Source of the DNA: Altibacter sp. HG106
GTDB lineage: Bacteria; Bacteroidota; Bacteroidia; Flavobacteriales; Flavobacteriaceae
DNA: 64,000 nucleotides
Direction: 5' to 3'
Assembly: GCF_028561755.1 (NCBI RefSeq)
Contig: NZ_JAQQTD010000002.1
Span: 62,001 to 126,000, forward strand
In this document: positions 9,285-16,973 of the stretch, in pieces
Numbering within the stretch: the first letter of the stretch is position 1
How the letters are laid out: every line of letters starts with the position of its first letter
Notes under the pieces: model-generated
Seen by the model: the letters and a program-made list of their open reading frames with translations, nothing else
Told to the model about the DNA's origin: nothing
Database searches by the model: none
Program-made: the position numbers and the translations under genes

Positions 9285-9512
9285 ATGAAAAAAATTATTC
9301 TTGTATTATTTATTGCTCTTTTTTCAGTAACTTCTTTTGCTACGGAGAAGAGCTCTCAAATAGCAGAGCAACTATCAGAACAACCTCCTTCTTGTTTCCA
9401 ACAGTGTAATACTGCTGGGCAAATATTTAGAGATTTGTATGGTTGGACTGCTATCCAATTTGGAACGTGGGTCGTTGGATGTACAAATGCATGTCAACAG
9501 AATCAACAGTAA
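9285..9512 (+). CDS. Small secreted four-cysteine peptide, copy 1
   Basis: 75 residues. A Sec signal peptide (MKKIILVLFIALFSVTSFA) should be cut after residue 19, leaving about 56 residues. Four cysteines are arranged CX3C (37, 41) and CX3C (66, 70) with 24 residues between, flanking a conserved core with IFRDLYGWTAIQFGTWVVG. The pattern suggests a helical hairpin closed by two disulfides. No family is recognised and there is no double-glycine leader. It heads a run of four genes including its paralogue, a GLPGLI protein and an outer-membrane receptor, all on the same strand. Confidence 0.75.
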   Translation: MKKIILVLFIALFSVTSFATEKSSQIAEQLSEQPPSCFQQCNTAGQIFRDLYGWTAIQFGTWVVGCTNACQQNQQ

Positions 9513-9561
9513 GCAATCTGTTTTTTAAGTCAAACTTGTAACTAATTAAAATTTATACTTT

Positions 9562-9777
9562 ATGAAAAAAATAATTTTAGTATTAGGGGTTGTTTTTCTT
9601 TCGGAAACTTCGTTTGCAACGGAAAAAAGTTCCGCAGTATCGGAACAACCTCCCACATGTTTTCAGACATGTAACGCTACTGGTCAAATATTTAGAGATA
9701 TGTATGGTTGGACTGCTATCCAATTTGGAACGTGGGTTGTTGGATGTACAAATGCATGTCAACAGAATCAACAGTAG
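9562..9777 (+). CDS. Small secreted four-cysteine peptide, copy 2
   Basis: 71 residues, paralogue of the preceding peptide. The signal peptide is MKKIILVLGVVFLSETSFA; cysteines are at 33, 37, 62 and 66 with the same CX3C-X24-CX3C spacing. The mature C-terminal 35 residues differ from copy 1 at only a few sites while the linker after the signal peptide is shorter, so selection seems to hold the disulfide core. The stop codon abuts the start of the GLPGLI gene, which implies translational coupling. Confidence 0.75.
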   Translation: MKKIILVLGVVFLSETSFATEKSSAVSEQPPTCFQTCNATGQIFRDMYGWTAIQFGTWVVGCTNACQQNQQ

Positions 9778-10488
9778 ATGATGAGATATTATTTAATTTG
9801 CATAGCAACAATGTTTCTGGCCTGTAAATTACAATGCCAAAACATTGTTGTTACTTATGATATTAAATTACAAGTTCCTGAGTCCATAGAAACACAAAAT
9901 AGTGATGTAAAAAATCTTTTGTATTTAATGTCTAAGAGAGTGGAGGATTATGAAAGTAAACTCACCATTTCTGGCCGAAAAACAAAATTTGAAACAATAG
10001 CGATGCTCCCAATAGGAGATGATACTTCTGTAGACTTAGCAACAACCTATACCCTTAATAGTAATGATTTATTTTATACTTCGAATGACAGTCTTCTGCG
10101 GGTTACAGAAATACTGATTTCGCCACTAGTGATTAAATATAAGCCGAGTTATCCTTGGCAATTAATAAATGAAGGAGGTAAAAAAATAAAAGGATTTAAT
10201 TGTTTGAAGGCTCTATGCACCTATAGAGATATCCAAGGAAATGAAAGGAAGGCGGTGGCATACTATGCGCCAAGCTTACCATACCCCTATGGCCCTGTGG
10301 GGCATATGGGCCTCCCAGGGTTAATTTTAGAATTGAATGTAAATAACATTGTTTATACTGCAATAAATTTTTCTGAAACGGATGAAATAAAAAAGATTCA
10401 AGTTCCAGATAAAGAAGTTCTAAGCTTAGAGGAATTTAAGAGTATTCTTAGCCAATCAGAGAAAAATTTTTCTAATTCAAAAGGATAA
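9778..10488 (+). CDS. GLPGLI family exported protein
   Basis: 236 residues with a signal peptide (MMRYYLICIATMFLACKLQC). The family hallmark GLPGLI is at about 177-182, preceded by AYYAPSLPYPYGPVGHM, which matches the usual position just after a YAP/YGP segment. The family is Bacteroidota-specific, of unknown function, and is usually encoded next to a CarboxypepD_reg outer-membrane receptor, as here. Start ATG follows the upstream stop with no gap. Mature protein is probably periplasmic. Confidence 0.88.
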   Translation: MMRYYLICIATMFLACKLQCQNIVVTYDIKLQVPESIETQNSDVKNLLYLMSKRVEDYESKLTISGRKTKFETIAMLPIGDDTSVDLATTYTLNSNDLFYTSNDSLLRVTEILISPLVIKYKPSYPWQLINEGGKKIKGFNCLKALCTYRDIQGNERKAVAYYAPSLPYPYGPVGHMGLPGLILELNVNNIVYTAINFSETDEIKKIQVPDKEVLSLEEFKSILSQSEKNFSNSKG

Positions 10489-10513
10489 ATAAAGAAATAG
10501 TTCGCATCAAATT

Positions 10514-13201
10514 TTGATTTCGTATTATAAAATTAAAATTATTATAATCCTGTCTATGACAGGATTTTTTACACTACAAGCACAAGAAGTACGCTTGGAA
10601 GGTATCATTTTAGACACTCTCAAACAACCCCTTCACAATGCAAACATACTTGCTATTCCTTCTTCCGAGGACGGTCAAATAAAATTCTCCATTTCTAGTA
10701 TTGAGGGCGTTTATCGCTTAGAGCTTATAAAGGGTGTGCGCTATTCGGTTGAAGTAAGTTATCTGGGTTACGAATCTTTTAAAGATAGTATATCACTACA
10801 AGAAGATACATCAAAAAATATAGTTTTGATCCCCAATGGTATAACATTAGAAGAAATCATCCTAACAGAGCGTATACCAGTTAAAGTGCGGGAAGATACT
10901 ATTACCTATCGGCCAGAAAAATTTCTTACGGGGGAAGAGCGAAAACTAAGAGACATTCTTAAAAAACTTCCTGGTCTGGAAGTAGACCGAGAGGGCAATG
11001 TAACTGTAAATGGTAAAGATGTGACTAAATTACTAGTAGAGGGTAATGAATTTTTCACTGGAGATGAAAAAATGGGTGTAAACAATATTCCAGCAGATGT
11101 TGTAGATGAGATTGAGGCACTAGATAATTATAACGAAATTACTTTTTTAAAAGGTCTGAGCGATAGTGAGGAGCTTGCTTTAAATATAAAACTCAAGGAA
11201 GGGAAGAAAAAGTTTGTCTTTGGAGAACTGGAAGCTGGTGTAGGGATAGAAGATCGTTACGTAATACATCCCACACTCTTTTACTACAGCCCAAAAACAA
11301 GTATAAATGCTATAGGCGATATCAATAATGTTGGGGAGAAGGCTTTTACAACCCAAGATTATATAAACTTTGAAGGTGGTTTTTCTAGACTGGGCGAAGA
11401 TCCTCAAGCCTATTTTAAGCTTTTTAATGATGAATTTGCTCAATTTTTATCTCAACGTGACTTTATTTTTAATCGCAATAAATTTGGAGCCGTTTCGCTT
11501 AATCAGAATATTGCTAAAAACGTTGATTTTTCAGGCTACTCCATTGTATCCATAGGGGATGTGAGCGCTCAGAGAGAAAATGATTTGACCTATTTGAATA
11601 ACCACATAATTAAGGAGAATCGAACAACTAATCTAAATAACGAAAAAAATTTTACGCTAAACAAGGCTACGCTCCACTATTTAAATACTAGAAGTCTTGA
11701 TGTACGATATGATGCGTTTTTAAAAACAAGTAGTGGCCGAAGCCTCACCAATATTAATTCACAAACTAGCGGGGATAGTACTTTTGTAAGTCAAAATAAT
11801 AGACTAGTTTCACTCGATTTCACACAGAAAATTAGTGCAAATAAAAAATTTTCGAGGGAACATACTACCTCATTCAATGCCAGTTACAAATATCGTAAAA
11901 GTGATGCCAGCAATCGATGGGATTTTAACACCCCTATCTTTTCAGCAATTATTCCGCTAGATACTTTAAGTGAAACAATCCGCTTGCAACAGCAACGCGA
12001 TAATTTGTTTAGAGAGTTCAAAGGCAATTTGAAACACTATTGGGTGTTGCATCCTTTTCATCATATTTATCCCGAGATTGGCATTAACCGTATCGATCAA
12101 GCATATAGAACCTTTGATGGGCAGGAGGTAGATGAAACGATTCTTAGCTTTCGCGAAAGTGGATTCAACAATGATCTCGATTTTGGATTAACAGAATCTT
12201 ATTTTGGGCTGCAGTATAAGGCCAAAACAGGTAAGTTTGTTTTCAAACCCGGGTTGTTTTATCATTACTATGATTGGGAGATTCAGCAATTTCAAAATGA
12301 TTTTCGTAAACGGGGAAAGGGTGCCTTGCTGCCGCAATTGCAAATAGATTGGGAATTGAATAGCGCCTATAAAATAAAACTGAAATATAATAGATTATCC
12401 ACCTTTGGTGACGCGTCTGAATTAGCAGATAGGCTTGTATTACAAAATTTTAATCAACTTTTTGTGGGTAATTCAAATCTTGAAAATGAACTATATCATA
12501 GACTTTCATTAACCTACAGCAAGTTTAGCCCCTTCAAGGGAAATTTTATTAATGCTACGCTACACTATACCCATAGAGAGCAGTCTATCAGATCCGCAAC
12601 GGCCATAGAAAATATTGACCAAATTAGTACCCTTATATATACAGATTTGCCTGAGAATTTGTATTCTAGTAGTGTTCTTTTTACCAAATTATTAGGTAAA
12701 TACCGACTAAAAATAGGTTCTGATGGAAATTATGCCGCCTATTCAAGGATTATCAATGAGGATATCCAAGATTTCACAGCGCTCAATTACGACTATCAAT
12801 TAGGCGGAACAGTTCAATTCAAAAATAGTCCCACTATAACAATTGACTGGCTCCACCGTTTTAGTAATTTTAAAAGTGAAAGTGACAATAATAAATTTAC
12901 AATTATTACTCCATCCATAGAGCTAGAGTATTTGTTCTTAAAGGATTTTGTGCTTACAGCAGATTACGGTTTTACCTATTTCCAAAATAGAGAGCAAAAA
13001 GAGTCTAATCAATTTTCTATTGGGAATGCATCGTTGTTATACCATCAAGAAAGTAGCCCATGGAGCGTTACGTTAGAGGTTACAAATATTTTCGATACCC
13101 GATTTCAAAGGGAAAACTTCTTTTCTCAGTTTTTGGTGAGTGACACAAGAACTTTTATTCAGCCTAGAGTGATTTTGATAAAATTAGGATATAGGTACTA
13201 A
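10514..13201 (+). CDS. TonB-dependent-receptor-like outer membrane protein with CarboxypepD_reg domain
   Basis: 895 residues. A TTG start at 10514 is inferred because it is the only start that includes the full signal peptide (IIIILSMTGFFTLQAQ); the first ATG (10556) would cut into it. A carboxypeptidase-regulatory-like beta-sandwich lies at about 25-105, a plug-like region at about 110-230 (DILKKLPGLEVDREGNVTV, VNGKDV), and a beta-barrel to the end, which closes in aromatic GYRY. It is the standard partner of GLPGLI proteins. Placement directly behind two secreted peptides suggests that it moves or receives them, but no substrate can be read from sequence. Confidence 0.87.
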   Translation: MISYYKIKIIIILSMTGFFTLQAQEVRLEGIILDTLKQPLHNANILAIPSSEDGQIKFSISSIEGVYRLELIKGVRYSVEVSYLGYESFKDSISLQEDTSKNIVLIPNGITLEEIILTERIPVKVREDTITYRPEKFLTGEERKLRDILKKLPGLEVDREGNVTVNGKDVTKLLVEGNEFFTGDEKMGVNNIPADVVDEIEALDNYNEITFLKGLSDSEELALNIKLKEGKKKFVFGELEAGVGIEDRYVIHPTLFYYSPKTSINAIGDINNVGEKAFTTQDYINFEGGFSRLGEDPQAYFKLFNDEFAQFLSQRDFIFNRNKFGAVSLNQNIAKNVDFSGYSIVSIGDVSAQRENDLTYLNNHIIKENRTTNLNNEKNFTLNKATLHYLNTRSLDVRYDAFLKTSSGRSLTNINSQTSGDSTFVSQNNRLVSLDFTQKISANKKFSREHTTSFNASYKYRKSDASNRWDFNTPIFSAIIPLDTLSETIRLQQQRDNLFREFKGNLKHYWVLHPFHHIYPEIGINRIDQAYRTFDGQEVDETILSFRESGFNNDLDFGLTESYFGLQYKAKTGKFVFKPGLFYHYYDWEIQQFQNDFRKRGKGALLPQLQIDWELNSAYKIKLKYNRLSTFGDASELADRLVLQNFNQLFVGNSNLENELYHRLSLTYSKFSPFKGNFINATLHYTHREQSIRSATAIENIDQISTLIYTDLPENLYSSSVLFTKLLGKYRLKIGSDGNYAAYSRIINEDIQDFTALNYDYQLGGTVQFKNSPTITIDWLHRFSNFKSESDNNKFTIITPSIELEYLFLKDFVLTADYGFTYFQNREQKESNQFSIGNASLLYHQESSPWSVTLEVTNIFDTRFQRENFFSQFLVSDTRTFIQPRVILIKLGYRY

Positions 13202-13240
13202 GAATTACTTTTCATATTTGAAACGGATTACAAATCTCCT

Positions 13241-13277
13241 AGGTTTCGAGACCTCCTTTTGGTATTTTTCAAAAGGT
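13241..13277 (+). terminator. Weak terminator candidate: two small hairpins
   Basis: AGGTTTCGAGACCT is a near palindrome and is followed by CCTTTTG...CAAAAGG with an 8-base loop. No clean T run follows. The rest of 13202-13430 shows nothing further. Confidence 0.35.
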
Positions 13278-13430
13278 ATTTACCGAAACTATTGGAATTA
13301 AACAATGCTTTTTTCTGTAGAGTCCTTAACTCTTCACAGTTCCACTCCGCTTACTCCTTGTAAAAAATAATATAATTTTTCATAGGTTATTTTTTAAGGG
13401 TGTAATACTGTGTAAATTCTAAATGTTGTT

Positions 13431-13438
13431 TATATTTG
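13431..13438 (+). promoter_or_regulatory. Promoter -7 box ahead of the tRNA-Leu region
   Basis: TATATTTG matches TAnnTTTG perfectly and lies 10 bases before the tRNA-like sequence begins. No clear -33 element is seen at the standard spacing. Confidence 0.6.
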
Positions 13439-13448
13439 CACACCCTAA

Positions 13449-13498
13449 GCGGCTGTGGTGGAACTGGTAGACACGCTAGACTTAGGATTTAACCTAAG
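13449..13498 (+). pseudogene. 5' fragment of a tRNA-Leu gene ending in a hairpin
   Basis: The sequence GCGGCTGTGGTGGAACTGG and onward through GTAGACACG and ACTTAGGAT matches the first 45 or so bases of the intact tRNA-Leu at 13523, including the D-arm and the anticodon loop CTTAGGA. There is no T-arm and no 3' acceptor strand. Instead the fragment ends in CTTAGG-ATTTAA-CCTAAG (13481-13498), a perfect 6-bp hairpin. Confidence 0.8.
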
Positions 13499-13522
13499 AA
13501 AAAGTGTTAAAATATTTAAAAT

Positions 13523-13604
13523 GCGGATGTGGTGGAACTGGTAGACACGTCAGACTTAGGATCTGATGCCGCGAGGTGTGCAGGTTCGATTCCTGTCATC
13601 CGCA
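13523..13604 (+). tRNA. tRNA-Leu (anticodon UAG)
   Basis: The acceptor stem GCGGATG (13523-13529) pairs with CATCCGC (13597-13603), with discriminator A at 13604. D-arm TGGTGGAACTGGTAGACA, anticodon stem TCAGA/TCTGA with loop CTTAGGA (anticodon TAG), a long variable arm as in class II tRNAs, and the T-loop GGTTCGATTCC are all present. CCA is not encoded. Leu tRNA genes are frequent integration sites; the island begins directly after this gene. Confidence 0.96.
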
Positions 13605-13605
13605 C

Positions 13606-13634
13606 AAAAGCCGAAGAGAAATCTTCGGCTTTTT
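13606..13634 (+). terminator. Terminator of the tRNA-Leu transcript
   Basis: Twelve-base arms AAAAGCCGAAGA and TCTTCGGCTTTT enclose GAAA and are followed by a T. It is strong and placed directly after the tRNA. Confidence 0.92.
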
Positions 13635-13675
13635 CATTTTAAAAAATGGGATTTTCTTCACGATTTTTGACCTTG

Positions 13676-13696
13676 GGTACAACATAGGTACAACAT
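13676..13696 (+). repeat. Direct repeat GGTACAACAT x2 near the tRNA
   Basis: GGTACAACAT (13676-13685) and GGTACAACAT (13687-13696) are separated by a single A, about 72 bases past the tRNA end. Short direct repeats beside a tRNA are typical of arm-type recombinase sites; this use is inferred. Confidence 0.5.
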
Positions 13697-13843
13697 TTTA
13701 CCTTTTTTCAGAACTGAATTGGCTTTAGTACTATATCCATTCATTTGATAACAAATCCTATTTTCTGTATTGAGGATTAATAAATTTTAGGTTATCTCAA
13801 CCTCTGTTCTTCGTTTGAGGGGTTTATTATCATACAATATACA

Positions 13844-13982
13844 CGCAAGGTAAACTCGTAAAATACTTCCATCAAAAGACTACGGCATAAAGCCAACGCT
13901 TCTTCCCCTACTCATTTATTCCGTTTCCTTTTGAGCCAAGATTTTATCTTCCGTTTGGTTTCTGCTCAAATATTGTTTAATC
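13844..13982 (+). promoter_or_regulatory. Structured leader, copy A (upstream of ParB-like gene)
   Basis: This 139-base stretch is about 80% identical to copy B at 15894-16028. Inside it, TTTGAGC (13930-13936) pairs with GCTCAAA (13964-13970) around an inner hairpin AAGAT-TTT-ATCTT (13938-13950). The block ends 15 bases before the ATG. The rest of 13700-13997 has no gene. Confidence 0.7.
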
Positions 13983-13997
13983 AAAAATTTGAGTATT

Positions 13998-15785
13998 ATG
14001 ACAACAAAAGCGAGTACCAAAATGAAGCGCAGTAGAGCGAAATCTACTGCCAAGAAAGAAGTAAACGGAAAGAAATCCGAAGTACTTCAAATTCAGAACT
14101 TACCATTGGGTAAAATCAAGCCTGACCTTGAACAGCCCAGAAAAACTTTTAATGATGATGCCTTGCAGCAGCTTTCTGAGAGTATCGAAAAGCACGGTGT
14201 GTTGCAGCCAATCACGGTAAGGCAACTAAATGGCCATTATATCATCGTGATGGGCGAACGCCGATATCGTGCGAGCAAGCTTGCAGGAAAAAAGACCGTA
14301 CCCTGTATCGTAAGAACTTATGAGAACAATGATGTTCTGGAAGTTCAAATCATCGAAAACCTGCTAAGACAGGATGTTGAACCGACCGAAGAAGCCGATG
14401 CGATTGCTTACCTAAGTGAGAAATATTCACCTACCGAAATTGCGAAGCGATTGGGTAGAACGGATAACTTCATCAGACAGCGTTTGAAACTGGCCGGATT
14501 AATTGATGGTTTCAAGCATTTTGTACGCAATGGCGAAATGACCATTTCCTTGGGCGTAGGCGTGGCACTTTTTGAACCGGAAGAGCAACAGATGATGTTG
14601 GAAACGATGGGCGAGGATTTTAATGCACATCAGATAAACAGGATGATTAAAGACCAGACATACTATTTGGAAAAAGCATCTTTTGATGTAGCCGATAAAA
14701 AATTGGTCCCAAAAGCTGGGTCTTGTGTTGAATGTCCTTTCAATGCCGCAAATCAAGGCAATCTGTTCGGCGAAGGAAAGATGGTCTGTACGAAAGCAGC
14801 CTGTTTTGAAACGAAGAAAAGCAAATCGCTCTTGAACCTGATTGAAAAATCCAAGAAAGAGAATATCCTTCTAATTCCTGAAATACGACAGTATTGGGCA
14901 GATGACGAAAACAATAAGCTCATTATATCCCAATTGGTAAAGAACGGATTGAAAGTTTATTTACTGGACGATGTTGAAATTATAGAGAATCCGATTGAGC
15001 CAACAATCGAAGCTATTCAGAAAGAATATCAACATTACGATTATTCTGAAGATGAATTAAAGGCAGAATTGGATGAAGCAATGCAAAATTATAAAGAAGC
15101 ATTGGAAAAATTCAGTTCAGCAAAAGAAGAAGGATTTAAAAACGGTATTGTGTTCCATCCCGATTCATTCCAGCACAAGGAAATTTTTGTAAAGATTGTT
15201 GAAAAATCAAAGAACGATTCTACGGAATATTCGGCACCATTGGCGAACAGAAAAATGGCAGATTGTACGCCTGAAGAACAAATCGTTAAAATTAACGAAA
15301 GGGAAATCCGTAAGAAGCAAATTGAGAATAACAAGCAGTTTGAAGAAGTGGTTCAGATGATTCGTGAAACGAAATACGTTGATACAAAGAAAACACTTTC
15401 AACAGATGAAATGGTGGCATTCTCGATATCGCTATTTGAGAACAATGTGGACTATATGAGCCAACAAAAGTATTTCTCAAAGTTCTTGGGCGACACTTTA
15501 AAGATGACCAAAGTTGAAATGGTCGAGAATTTCAAGAAGAAATTCAAAAAGGAAATCTTCCATAAGCTGATACGGTATATGCTCACGAAACAAGTTCATT
15601 TTGGCGAAAGCAATCACGTCAATAATCTGACAAACATTTCATTCTACAGCGCAATGCAAGGATATTACAAATCCAAGATTGCCGGCATAGAAAAGGAATA
15701 TGCCGAAAAACGAGACAAGCGTGAAGCACGTTTGAAAGAGCGTATCACAGTTCTTGAAAAGCAAATTCAGGAACTCAACGATTAG
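13998..15785 (+). CDS. ParB/RepB-like partition-family protein
   Basis: 595 residues from the ATG at 13998 (MTTKASTKMKRSRAK); a TTG three codons upstream is less likely. The N-terminal ParB nuclease-like/CTPase domain spans about 35-125 with PDLEQPRKTF, ESIEKHGVLQPITVR and MGERRYRASKLAG. A helix-turn-helix KorB-like region follows (about 140-200: SPTEIAKRLGRTDNFIRQRLKLAGLI). After it come four cysteines (C235-like CVECPFNAANQG, then CTKAACF), a putative zinc knuckle, and a long charged helical C-terminus ending in coiled coil. This layout is found on Bacteroidota plasmids and conjugative elements. No ParA gene is adjacent, so an accessory or regulatory role is possible. Confidence 0.85.
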   Translation: MTTKASTKMKRSRAKSTAKKEVNGKKSEVLQIQNLPLGKIKPDLEQPRKTFNDDALQQLSESIEKHGVLQPITVRQLNGHYIIVMGERRYRASKLAGKKTVPCIVRTYENNDVLEVQIIENLLRQDVEPTEEADAIAYLSEKYSPTEIAKRLGRTDNFIRQRLKLAGLIDGFKHFVRNGEMTISLGVGVALFEPEEQQMMLETMGEDFNAHQINRMIKDQTYYLEKASFDVADKKLVPKAGSCVECPFNAANQGNLFGEGKMVCTKAACFETKKSKSLLNLIEKSKKENILLIPEIRQYWADDENNKLIISQLVKNGLKVYLLDDVEIIENPIEPTIEAIQKEYQHYDYSEDELKAELDEAMQNYKEALEKFSSAKEEGFKNGIVFHPDSFQHKEIFVKIVEKSKNDSTEYSAPLANRKMADCTPEEQIVKINEREIRKKQIENNKQFEEVVQMIRETKYVDTKKTLSTDEMVAFSISLFENNVDYMSQQKYFSKFLGDTLKMTKVEMVENFKKKFKKEIFHKLIRYMLTKQVHFGESNHVNNLTNISFYSAMQGYYKSKIAGIEKEYAEKRDKREARLKERITVLEKQIQELND

Positions 15786-15801
15786 CTTTTGTTGTTTGGA
15801 G

Positions 15802-15830
15802 AAGGGTCGGCATTCGTGCTGGCCCTTTTT
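15802..15830 (+). terminator. Terminator after the ParB-like gene
   Basis: AAGGGTCGGCA-TTCG-TGCTGGCCCTT forms an 11-pair stem (two or three G-T pairs) closed by a UUCG loop and followed by TTT. Confidence 0.9.
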
Positions 15831-15893
15831 CTTTTTTATGATAGTGTTTTGAAAGTTGGGTTCATAAGGAAGGGGTTATCAATCAATAGTTAG

Positions 15894-16028
15894 CGCAAAG
15901 GTAAACTCGTAAAATACACCCATCAAAAGACTACGGCATAAACCGTTCGTACCTTCACTATTTATTCCGTTTCCTTTTGAGCTGAGATTTTATCTTCCGT
16001 TTGGGTACTGCTCAAATATTGTTTAATC
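15894..16028 (+). promoter_or_regulatory. Structured leader, copy B (upstream of DUF932 gene)
   Basis: Second copy of the 13844-13982 block. The outer stem TTTGAGC/GCTCAAA (15976-15982, 16010-16016) is unchanged. The inner hairpin is GAGAT-TTT-ATCTT, where the one stem change (A to G) keeps pairing as G-U. It ends 14 bases before the ATG at 16043. Confidence 0.7.
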
Positions 16029-16042
16029 TAAATTCAAAAGCT

Positions 16043-16879
16043 ATGTATTTACAAAATTTGCAACAGGATGAAATCTTTGTTCCATCAGAAATGAAATCCT
16101 TAAAAAGTCTGACACAGATGGAATCCCGACGAGGGCTTGAAAATGTCATTATCTCAAATGGCAAAATCGTTAACGTGGTATCGAACAGCTATGGCCATAT
16201 TCCAAACCAACTGTTCTTCAAGAAAGCTGAAGAAATGCTGACCGATGCACAGCTGAACTTCCACAAACGCACCATCAACAAAAATGACAGGTCGTTCATT
16301 ACCGACTTTATCATCGACGACAAAAGCCAGTTTACCGTCAAGAACGATAAGGATTTGATACTACCGATGCTTCGGTTCAAGAACTCTTATGACGGAAGTG
16401 AAAAGACCTCTGGACACTTCGGGTTTTATAGAGAAGTGTGTTCAAATGGTCTGCACGTTTCTCTGGCAGAAATCGAGTTTTCTATCAAGCATAGCAAGAA
16501 TAATACACACCTCATTATGCCAAGGTTGAACAATCTATTCGATAAATTTCTGGACAATGAATTCTATACCATTACCAAGAAATTCGATAAGATGAAGGAA
16601 TTTAAAATCATCGATACACAGGAATTCGTAAAGGAGATTCTTGACAGAACGAAATTGTTCAGATACGAGTGTAGCGACACGAATAGCGACCCTTCAAAAA
16701 AGTCTCGTGAAGTCATCGAAATCTTGAACTACGAAGCCTTGTTGCTCAATGAAGAACCAAATCTGTGGTTGGGTTACAATGCATTCAATTCAGTACTTCA
16801 TAACGTTTTGAAGAAAAGCTTCGGCCAACAAGAACGGTTAGATAAAAAGCTGTTTGATGAAGTCTATGCTATGGCATAA
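16043..16879 (+). CDS. DUF932 (phage/plasmid-like) protein
   Basis: 278 residues from the ATG at 16043 (MYLQNLQQDEIFVPSEMKSL). A TTG 14 codons upstream falls inside the conserved leader and is rejected. DUF932 features are an N-terminal VVSNSYGHIPNQLFFKKAEEML, a central LPMLRFKNSYDGSEKTSGHFGFYREVCSNGLHV region written here as a guide only, and a helical C-terminus. The family is common on plasmids, phages and integrative elements and is thought to act in element maintenance or replication; the biochemical role is unknown. It shares its leader with the ParB-like gene, so the two are probably co-regulated though separately transcribed. Confidence 0.85.
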   Translation: MYLQNLQQDEIFVPSEMKSLKSLTQMESRRGLENVIISNGKIVNVVSNSYGHIPNQLFFKKAEEMLTDAQLNFHKRTINKNDRSFITDFIIDDKSQFTVKNDKDLILPMLRFKNSYDGSEKTSGHFGFYREVCSNGLHVSLAEIEFSIKHSKNNTHLIMPRLNNLFDKFLDNEFYTITKKFDKMKEFKIIDTQEFVKEILDRTKLFRYECSDTNSDPSKKSREVIEILNYEALLLNEEPNLWLGYNAFNSVLHNVLKKSFGQQERLDKKLFDEVYAMA

Positions 16880-16895
16880 AGTTAATATAGGTTTG

Positions 16896-16920
16896 TCCAG
16901 TACCTCAAACTGGATTTTTT
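16896..16920 (+). terminator. Terminator after the DUF932 gene
   Basis: TCCAGT...ACTGGA (6-bp stem, 7-base loop) followed by six T. Confidence 0.75.
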
Positions 16921-16961
16921 CTGCCTTACCATTTTGCAACACAGTTGCACCAAAATATTTT

Positions 16962-16969
16962 TATCTTTG
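16962..16969 (+). promoter_or_regulatory. -7 box of a probably leaderless transcript
   Basis: TATCTTTG matches TAnnTTTG and ends four bases before the GTG start of the Cys-rich protein, placing the expected transcription start at or beside the start codon. A TTG lies at 16945-16947, closer than the usual -33 spacing. Confidence 0.6.
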
Positions 16970-16973
16970 TATT

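Larger units (their letters stand above)
9261..9777. repeat. Tandem duplication of a small peptide gene with its leader
   Basis: Copy 1 (9261-9512) and copy 2 (9539-9777) both begin with TAACTAATTA and run through the gene. The 3' halves are nearly identical, including GTATGGTTGGACTGCTATCC and the shared codons for the end of the peptide; the middle region has drifted and copy 2 has lost four codons. Confidence 0.88.

Noticed and set aside
9261-9777. Peptides as double-glycine bacteriocins or RiPP precursors
   Set aside because: They have a standard Sec signal with SFA cut site, no GG leader and no modification or ABC-peptidase genes nearby.
13676-13696. Start of a CRISPR-like array
   Set aside because: There are only two 10-base repeats with one base between and no cas genes. 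No CRISPR array is seen anywhere in the window.
16001-16042. TTG start of the DUF932 protein
   Set aside because: These bases are part of the leader that is repeated upstream of an unrelated gene, so they are not coding.
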